From NCBI RefSeq assembly GCF_000808575.1, contig NZ_JWLW01000056.1:1-64000 (forward strand): DNA of 64,000 nt, given 5' to 3'. The stretch comes from Alteromonas marina (GTDB lineage: Bacteria > Pseudomonadota > Gammaproteobacteria > Enterobacterales > Alteromonadaceae). Below, in pieces: positions 58,068 through 64,000 of this stretch (positions are counted from its first letter, which is position 1; each line of letters opens with the position of its first letter). Made by a program: the position numbers and the translations under genes. The notes under the pieces are model-generated. The model saw only the letters and a program-made list of their open reading frames with translations. It was not told the origin of the DNA and did no database searches.

Positions 58068-58097
58068 AAAAAAAGCCGCTAAAAAAAGCGGCTTTTT
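58068..58097 (-). terminator. terminator or attenuator between yjbE and yjbF
   Basis: AAAAAGCCGCT and AGCGGCTTTTT with a 6-base A loop, T run on the minus strand. Lying inside the operon, it would make the first small gene much more abundant than the downstream genes. Confidence 0.8.
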
Positions 58098-58112
58098 CGG
58101 ATACTCTTAAAT

Positions 58113-58454
58113 TTACTGTACGGTCGGTGCGTAAGTAAATGTAACAGGCACAGTAATTGTTGTAGTGCCTGACACGGTAACAGTATTAGTAGTACCAACA
58201 CATGCGCCGTCTACCAATGGATCGTCACCTTCACAAGTAGGTTGACCTGGATCAGTGCCACCATTTCCTGGCGCGTCTGCAGAGTTGTTGTTTGCAACAC
58301 CAGCGATAATACCAGCAGCAACAACACCAGTAGCGATTAGACCACCGCTTACTGCGCCCGCACCACCTGCACCAGCACCACCTTCACTTTCTTGTGCGTT
58401 AACACCTGCTGCCATAGTTGCAGCTGCAAATAATGCAATGATTGACTTTTTCAT
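58113..58454 (-). CDS. yjbE: YjbE/GfcA-like small secreted Gly/Ala/Thr-rich protein
   Basis: A 113-residue protein with a signal peptide (1-20, ending AAGVNAQE), then a Gly/Ala-rich stretch (ESEGGAGAGGAGAVSGGL), a hydrophobic glycine-valine segment, an Asn/Pro-rich linker with two cysteines (CEGDDPLVDGAC) and a threonine-rich tail. Low complexity makes homology weak, but position at the head of yjbFGH and composition match YjbE. A good AAAGGA ribosome binding site precedes it. Its function is unknown. Confidence 0.7.
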   Translation of the reverse strand: MKKSIIALFAAATMAAGVNAQESEGGAGAGGAGAVSGGLIATGVVAAGIIAGVANNNSADAPGNGGTDPGQPTCEGDDPLVDGACVGTTNTVTVSGTTTITVPVTFTYAPTVQ

Positions 58455-58546
58455 AACAGTCCTTTAATAAAATAACCCACTAAATCCTATGCTAAATCAT
58501 TTTCAACCATTTGACTACATAATAATCGATAAATGACTTAGATTTC

Positions 58547-59224
58547 TTATGTTAGCAAGCCTCGCTGCGCAAATGAAATGGTTTCTTTATCTCCAACCAC
58601 AAAATGATCCAGCACGGGCACGTCGATCGATGCCATAGCATTTTTGATCTCTGTCGTTAAACGAATATCTGCATGACTCGGCTCTGCTACGCCTGAGGGG
58701 TGATTGTGGACCAAAATGATCGCCGCCGCATTATCGATCATAACTTGCTTGATCAATTCTCGCGGATACACTGCTGCGCTATTGATCGTTCCGTTGAACA
58801 TGGTACGAAAAGCGATAAGTTGATGTTGGCTATCAAGCATCAAAAGCGCAAACTTTTCTCTTTCGCAGTCTCTTAGTTTAGCCTGAAGATAACGCTTAGT
58901 ATCATCTACATTATTAAATACATCTTGGCGCTTAAGTTTTATTTCTAAGTTGCGTTTAAATATTTCGAACCCCGCTTGAAACTGTGCGTATTTGCACGGC
59001 CCGACGCCAGACACTTTTGCATAACTTTCCTTTGTAGCCGTTACCACGCCTCGCAAGCAACCAAGTTCTTTTAGCAATTCGTGCGCGACAGACACAGCGC
59101 TCTTACCCTTAACGCCCTTCCCCAGCAACACAGCAATAAGCTCTGCATCGCTTAAGCTCTCTGCACCGTGCTGCAAAAGCTTTTCTCTTGGCCTTTCACT
59201 TATCGGCCATATCTTTATCGACAT
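58547..59224 (-). CDS. radC: RadC family JAB-domain protein
   Basis: A 225-residue protein with an N-terminal helix-hairpin-helix region (residues 20-90, VSGVGPCKYAQFQ) and a C-terminal JAMM metalloprotease-like site: LVHNHPSGVAEPSHAD near residue 170 and LDHFVVGD near 202. Its role is unsettled despite the name. It lies divergent from coaBC, as in many gammaproteobacteria. Confidence 0.93.
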   Translation of the reverse strand: MSIKIWPISERPREKLLQHGAESLSDAELIAVLLGKGVKGKSAVSVAHELLKELGCLRGVVTATKESYAKVSGVGPCKYAQFQAGFEIFKRNLEIKLKRQDVFNNVDDTKRYLQAKLRDCEREKFALLMLDSQHQLIAFRTMFNGTINSAAVYPRELIKQVMIDNAAAIILVHNHPSGVAEPSHADIRLTTEIKNAMASIDVPVLDHFVVGDKETISFAQRGLLT

Positions 59225-59426
59225 GCTCTTAGTCCATTAACGTCATAAAATAGTGGTTATAGTTGAATCAAAAAAAATTAACGACTGTATGAAAGGCGGG
59301 TTTCGTTGGATATTGAGCAGATAAGAGCCAAACAGCATGCTTACGGCAAGATCGACTTTTGTTCAGCTATCCGATTTTTCGTCGCCATGGTAGGCTACTA
59401 TTAATATTGAGATTTAGTGTTCTTTT

Positions 59427-60656
59427 ATGTCTATTGCTAATAAAAACATTTTGCTAGGCGTTACAGGCGGTATTGCCGCTTATAAAACCCCAGACTTAGT
59501 GCGTAAACTCACCGCATTAGGTGCAAACGTTCGCGTTGTCGTTACCGATTCTGCCGCAGAGTTTGTGAGTACTTTGTCACTTCAAGCGGTGTCAGGGCAT
59601 CCAGTGCATCAACACCTTTTAGACCCCGCCGCTGAAGCTGCTATGGGGCATATTGAATTAGCAAAATGGGCTGACATCTTACTTATTGCTCCTGCTACAG
59701 CAAACACACTCGCTAAACTTGCTCACGGCATGGCAGACGATTTATTAACTACGCTTTACTTGGCCACAACCGCTACGCTTTTTGTAGCCCCAGCCATGAA
59801 CCAGCAAATGTGGAAAGCAACAGCAACTCAGCGCAATATTGCTCTATTAGAAGAGCACGGCGTTACCTTTATAGGTCCGGCAAGCGGTGAGCAAGCGTGT
59901 GGTGATGTGGGTTCAGGTAGAATGGTTGAACCTGTTGATATTGCTAATGCCTTAAATGAAAGCAAAGCAAAGTCTTCCTCGCTAAATGAAGCGTTAAAGA
60001 ATTTGGCAGGCAAAAAATTTACTATTACCGCGGGGCCAACACGAGAACCTTTAGACCCAGTACGCTATATTTCGAATCACAGTTCAGGAAAGATGGGGTT
60101 TGCCATTGCGCAAGCAGCGGCTCAAGCGGGCGCGCACGTAACGCTAGTTGCAGGTCCAGTAGCGCTTTCTACGCCTACGCACTGTAACCGTATTGATGTT
60201 ACCACCGCAGATGAGATGCTCAACGCTTGTGAAAAACTTATTCCTTCTACAGAAATTTTTATTAGCACCGCAGCGGTTGCCGACTACAAGGCCTGCACGG
60301 TAGCTGACAATAAGATAAAGAAAACAGGTGATGAGTTAACACTTACTTTTGTTAAAAACCCTGATATTCTAGCAACTGTATCTAATAGGCAAGACCGCCC
60401 ATTTTGCGTTGGCTTTGCAGCTGAGAGCCAAAATGTAGAAGATTATGCCCGTGCCAAGCTTGCCAAAAAGAAGCTTGATATGATTGCAGCGAACGACATA
60501 ACAGCACAGGGTCTTGGGTTTAACAGCGATAAAAACGCACTGCATGTGATATGGCAAGACGGTGATAAACGACTGCCTGCCACCAGCAAAAATGAGTTAG
60601 CTGAGCAGTTGCTAGCACTCATTGCAGAACGTTTTGTTTTAAACAATAAAAACTAA
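59427..60656 (+). CDS. coaBC: bifunctional phosphopantothenoylcysteine decarboxylase / synthetase
   Basis: A 409-residue fusion. The CoaC flavoprotein half has GVTGGIAAYKTPDLVRKL, APATANTLAKLAHGMADDLL near residue 90 and APAMNQQMW near 118; the CoaB half begins with FTITAGPTREPLDPVRYISNHSSGKMG near residue 200 (given in part as GPTREPLDPVRYISNHSSG). It carries out two steps of coenzyme A synthesis. Full length. Confidence 0.95.
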   Translation: MSIANKNILLGVTGGIAAYKTPDLVRKLTALGANVRVVVTDSAAEFVSTLSLQAVSGHPVHQHLLDPAAEAAMGHIELAKWADILLIAPATANTLAKLAHGMADDLLTTLYLATTATLFVAPAMNQQMWKATATQRNIALLEEHGVTFIGPASGEQACGDVGSGRMVEPVDIANALNESKAKSSSLNEALKNLAGKKFTITAGPTREPLDPVRYISNHSSGKMGFAIAQAAAQAGAHVTLVAGPVALSTPTHCNRIDVTTADEMLNACEKLIPSTEIFISTAAVADYKACTVADNKIKKTGDELTLTFVKNPDILATVSNRQDRPFCVGFAAESQNVEDYARAKLAKKKLDMIAANDITAQGLGFNSDKNALHVIWQDGDKRLPATSKNELAEQLLALIAERFVLNNKN

Positions 60657-60771
60657 CAGATACTTATTAAGTGTCGATAATAAAAACGATAAATACAAAC
60701 GCTTTGGCGTAAGCCAATTGAACATGGAGCCCGGGTTGCTGTAACTCGGTAGCGGAGGAAACACTTTCGTC

Positions 60772-61359
60772 ATGCCTGCTGTCAAAAAAACAAATCGCAG
60801 AGCTCAAATTCTGCAAGCACTTGCTGGAATGTTAGAAACCAGCCCAGGTCAACGTATCACTACTGCTAAGTTAGCGGAAAAAGTCGGGGTGTCTGAAGCG
60901 GCACTATATCGCCACTTTCCCAGTAAAGCGCGAATGTTTGAAGGGCTTATCGAATTTATTGAAGAGACGCTTTTTACGCGTATCAACAAAATTGTGAACG
61001 AAGAAAAAGACTCGCTCACGCGCTGTCAGCTTATTCTGCACCTTATTTTAGGCTTTGCGGAGAAGAACCCAGGCATTACACGAATATTAAATGGTGATGC
61101 ACTTATGGGCGAGCAAGATCGATTGCGCGCGCGTATCGCTAAGCTTTTCGAGCGTTTAGAAACCCAGCTTAAGCAAGTGCTAAGAGAGCGCAAACTCCGT
61201 GAGGGCAAAACCCTTTCTGCCGATGAGGCGATAATCGCGAATATGATGATCAGCTACACGGATGGCCGTATTAACGGGTTTATTCGCAGTGGCTTTACTC
61301 GCAAGCCAACAGAGCAGTTCAATGAGCAATGGGCTGCATTTAAACAAATGTTTGTTTAA
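60772..61359 (+). CDS. slmA: nucleoid occlusion factor SlmA, TetR family
   Basis: A 195-residue DNA-binding protein with the helix-turn-helix [20 protein letters not shown] at residues 25-45 and a helical ligand domain ending [18 protein letters not shown]. It blocks FtsZ ring formation over the chromosome. It lies 115 bases after coaBC; in many relatives dut is between them. Confidence 0.93.
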   Translation: MPAVKKTNRRAQILQALAGMLETSPGQRITTAKLAEKVGVSEAALYRHFPSKARMFEGLIEFIEETLFTRINKIVNEEKDSLTRCQLILHLILGFAEKNPGITRILNGDALMGEQDRLRARIAKLFERLETQLKQVLRERKLREGKTLSADEAIIANMMISYTDGRINGFIRSGFTRKPTEQFNEQWAAFKQMFV

Positions 61360-61384
61360 GACAAGCGATTTCGATTAACAATAG

Positions 61385-61408
61385 AGGCGCTTTTGAGCGC
61401 CTTTTTTT
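61385..61408 (+). terminator. terminator after slmA
   Basis: AGGCGC and GCGCCT form a stem around TTTTGA, followed by TTTTTT. It may serve the converging glycosyltransferase gene too. Confidence 0.8.
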
Positions 61409-61416
61409 ATCTGATG

Positions 61417-62643
61417 TTAAGCAAATTGGCGTTTTGTTGGCACCACGTTTTCCGTCATCATCTCACGGTTCTCATAATGTGAAATATAGTGCGCCATAGC
61501 ATCTTGCTTAAGTAATCTCTTGGTAAGTGCCTCAACGTGCCGACTATCAATATTTTTCCACGTAGTGGGAATGACATAATGGTTGTACATAAAATTTAAA
61601 TAGCCACATCTTGCTTCAGTGTCTACCGCAAGCAATTCAATGTTTCTCATAACTTCTAGCATTTCGGTCTCATTTCGCACAAGCTTTGTTACGCCTTCAA
61701 TGCCATAGCACGCCCTACCTAACACCACTACGGGCTTGTCGAGTAGCAGAGACTCGACTCCCACTGTAGAGTTTACTGTCATCACAGCTAATGACCGTTC
61801 AATTAACTCTTGGGTCTCACAATAGTTAGCGAATAATATCCGTTCGTGTTTATTGTGTAGGTTGTCATGTCTGATTGAATCTGATGGATGCTCTTTGATA
61901 ACGATATGAAGCGTAGGGTCATCCACTTTGTCTATGACATTCAGTAAATGCTGATAATATTGCCCCATACTTCGTATCCAAGGCGAGTTTGAAATAATTT
62001 GGCTGTCAGTTTCTACTTGAAATGGCACAAATATATAGCGCTCTGGTAATGCGTTTGCCTTTACCCCACAGGCCTTTTCACACACTGGTTTACGCGGCAC
62101 CAGTTTGCAAGGTAATGCTTTATTCTCATAAAACTGTTTATAAAAGTCTTTAGTAGTAGGCAGTGAGTTTTCGCAATTAACGCCTGACCAATCACACGTT
62201 GTGGAGTTTGGGAATAGCCCATTTTCAAAGTACACGACTTCTTTTTTTAGCGCTTTCGCGGCTGCGGCAATAGATGAACTAGGCTGTTTTTGTCCATTCC
62301 AGACGCCCACAACATCTGAATTTTCCTTTTCAATCAACGCTGTACTTTTGGCGATATCTAATTTCGTAAGCCATCGACTTACTTTTTCATAAAGCGGCCA
62401 CGCAAAAGAATGATGAAGCTTTTTGTGTTTTTTAGCTTTTTTTAATAGATGTGGGTTAACTAGAGCGTCAATATCAATATGTTTTGTAAATTCCCAATGT
62501 CGGACCTTAATTAGCAAAAACCAAGGAACGTTAAAACTAGCAACAGAGATATTCAACGAGGTTCGCGCCGCAAATTGCTTGAAGTACCGTATGTGAGAAC
62601 TGCCTCTCGCAATTAACGTATACTTTTTCTGTTGCTCTATCAC
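61417..62643 (-). CDS. capsule polysaccharide biosynthesis family glycosyltransferase
   Basis: A 408-residue cytoplasmic protein of the capsule synthesis (KpsS/KpsC-like Kdo transferase) family, judged by FENGLFPNSTTCDWSGVN near residue 140, VIKEHPSDSIRH near 248 and TVNSTVGVESLLLDKPVVVLG near 291. It has no other capsule genes around it. The sugar it moves is not known; Kdo is the family example. It is alone between slmA and a peptidase gene. Confidence 0.75.
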   Translation of the reverse strand: MIEQQKKYTLIARGSSHIRYFKQFAARTSLNISVASFNVPWFLLIKVRHWEFTKHIDIDALVNPHLLKKAKKHKKLHHSFAWPLYEKVSRWLTKLDIAKSTALIEKENSDVVGVWNGQKQPSSSIAAAAKALKKEVVYFENGLFPNSTTCDWSGVNCENSLPTTKDFYKQFYENKALPCKLVPRKPVCEKACGVKANALPERYIFVPFQVETDSQIISNSPWIRSMGQYYQHLLNVIDKVDDPTLHIVIKEHPSDSIRHDNLHNKHERILFANYCETQELIERSLAVMTVNSTVGVESLLLDKPVVVLGRACYGIEGVTKLVRNETEMLEVMRNIELLAVDTEARCGYLNFMYNHYVIPTTWKNIDSRHVEALTKRLLKQDAMAHYISHYENREMMTENVVPTKRQFA

Positions 62644-62840
62644 TATAAGTTACTCCTGCGTTCTATTGTGATGAACTCTTCGGTTCTGCGCTTTAATGGA
62701 AATCATGCAATCAGTAAAACATAAAATTCATAGCATATGTTAAAAATCTACCCCACTTTATTTCATTGTAGACATAATTTGTTTCTTATTAATTAAAGGT
62801 TGTGTAAAGACACCAAAGTTTATTAAAACATAGGCATAAA

Positions 62841-62866
62841 AAAAGCAGCATAGAAATGCTGCTTTT
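62841..62866 (-). terminator. terminator after the M28 peptidase gene
   Basis: AAAAGCAGCAT and ATGCTGCTTTT form a perfect 11-base stem with a 4-base loop, T run on the minus strand. Confidence 0.8.
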
Positions 62867-62885
62867 AGTGTCGAACGAGTATGGT

Positions 62886-64000
62886 CTACTTGCTAAACGT
62901 ATTACCGAAAAAGTCGCCATCATTCCACTTAGGCTTATCTTTTTGGTTTGCTAGTGTCCAACCAATTTGCGCGTTAACTTTGGTGAACGTCTCCGCTGCA
63001 TTCCAGTTAAATGGCTGGTTAATATCGTCGCTAGGCTTATGGTAGTGCGTAGACAAAAACTGGCCAAACACCTTGCTGCCATCTACGTTAGGATCTTTAG
63101 ATTTAAGACCCGGCACCATAAACACTGAAGGTACACCTTGTTTTACAAACGCGTAGTGATCTGAGCGAGTAAACAGCGCCTGCTCTGGCCATGGGTCTGG
63201 ACTTAGCTCGATATCAGCGTTAGCAGCAGCTTTTTCCACTGATTCTTGCAAATCACTGTGGTTCGCGCCGAACGCAATAACGTCTGCAAACTCGTAGGTT
63301 AGAATTGGCATGTCTAGGTTTACGTTCGCCACCATTGACGTAACCGGTACGGTTGGGTTACGGGCAAAATAGTCAGCACCTAAAAGGCCTTTTTCTTCAC
63401 CGGTTACCGACACAAACAGAATTGAACGCTTTGGCTTTTCTTTCATTTCGCTAAACAGACGTGCAGTTTCTAACATTACTGACGTGCCAGACGCGTTGTC
63501 CATAGCACCGTTGTTAATGTTGTCTTTCTTCACCGTTTTAGCAAAACCAATGTGATCAGAGTGAGCAGAGAAAACTACGTATTCGTTTTTAAGCTCAGGG
63601 TCTGAACCTTCTAATATACCCACAACATTTGGGCTTGTGATAGTGTCATGTACGCTAGTCTTACTGATATCGACTTCGCCGTTTAACGCAAAGCCTTGCG
63701 GTACTTTGTCAGCTTCAAGCTGAGCATAAACATCATCAAGGCTCTTTTCTGCGCCTTCAAACAGTTTACGTGCAGCCCCTTCACTCATGTAAGCGCTGCC
63801 TTTAAGCTGAGAAAAGCTATTTGCAGGCTGACCATTGTCGTCTAACCATGCCATACGCGGTGTATGAATGTAGTTCAAACGGCTTTGATAAGGGCGTACC
63901 TTTTCATTTTTAGGCGTTGTGATAGTGATCATGCCAATAGCGCCATTGTCTACCGCATACTTTTGCTTTTGATAGCCAGACGCAAAGTGAGCGCCCTCTT
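62886..64000 (-). CDS. M28 family zinc aminopeptidase, 5' end cut by the window edge
   Basis: The reading frame stays open to the last base, so about 370 C-terminal residues are seen and the start and signal peptide lie outside. The edge carries the end of a PA domain (VDNGAIGMITI). The two-zinc site is complete: SAHSDHIGF, AMDNASGTSV, VTGEEKGLLG, VNLDMPI and TRSDHYAFVKQG in order. It is a secreted or periplasmic peptidase releasing N-terminal residues. Confidence 0.88.
   Translation of the reverse strand, partial: EGAHFASGYQKQKYAVDNGAIGMITITTPKNEKVRPYQSRLNYIHTPRMAWLDDNGQPANSFSQLKGSAYMSEGAARKLFEGAEKSLDDVYAQLEADKVPQGFALNGEVDISKTSVHDTITSPNVVGILEGSDPELKNEYVVFSAHSDHIGFAKTVKKDNINNGAMDNASGTSVMLETARLFSEMKEKPKRSILFVSVTGEEKGLLGADYFARNPTVPVTSMVANVNLDMPILTYEFADVIAFGANHSDLQESVEKAAANADIELSPDPWPEQALFTRSDHYAFVKQGVPSVFMVPGLKSKDPNVDGSKVFGQFLSTHYHKPSDDINQPFNWNAAETFTKVNAQIGWTLANQKDKPKWNDGDFFGNTFSK

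Overview
The window looks like chromosome of a marine gammaproteobacterium of the Alteromonas type. Its housekeeping genes (coaD, mutM, rpmG, rpmB, radC, coaBC, slmA, ubiC-ubiA, ubiK, kbl-tdh, glpG, rep) have gammaproteobacterial order and sequence, and the tRNA-Arg(CCG), cytochrome c5 and two GGDEF/EAL proteins fit that group. The genus is an inference from recalled protein similarity, not from a search.

Region 1 (about 1-20,640) is an AT-rich accessory island carrying anti-phage defence. One long leftward operon (16,960 to 881) encodes brxF, brxC, two tandem pglXI methyltransferases, brxHII, pglZ and two brxA paralogues. This is the gene set and order of a type 3 BREX system, with duplicated methyltransferase and BrxA genes. 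The two methyltransferases are nearly identical at both ends and diverged in the middle, a mosaic that suggests two DNA specificities sharing one chassis. A UvrD-type helicase diverges from the operon. The right edge is a scar zone: two degenerate tRNA 3' halves, a fragment duplicated from an HNH-like gene, and a small DUF2960-like gene with a one-base frameshift.

Region 2 (20,640-33,400) holds an HNH-like gene, a four-gene heavy-metal-type RND efflux operon (TolC-like, adaptor, RND pump, DUF3240) with a divergent membrane-anchored LuxR-type regulator, and a sulfide/persulfide cluster (TauE exporter, persulfide dioxygenase, DUF442-sulfide:quinone oxidoreductase fusion, Rrf2 regulator, two YeeE/YedE half transporters). 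The oxidoreductase has lost its centre and is a pseudogene. An NhaC-like antiporter follows.

Region 3 (33,500-50,600) is backbone: tRNA-Arg, cytochrome c5, a GAF-GAF-GGDEF-EAL protein with a degenerate EAL domain, rep, ubiK, ubiC-ubiA, a FliL-like gene, glpG, kbl-tdh-glpE, and an operon joining a small PstS-like protein, an outer-membrane barrel and an intact GGDEF-EAL protein.

Region 4 (49,500-64,000) holds envelope and housekeeping genes: a heptosyltransferase and kdkA, coaD, mutM, rpmBG, a yjbEFGH-type exopolysaccharide operon placed between rpmB and radC, coaBC, slmA, a capsule-type glycosyltransferase and a truncated M28 peptidase running off the right edge. dut is absent from the coaBC-slmA gap, where it often lies.
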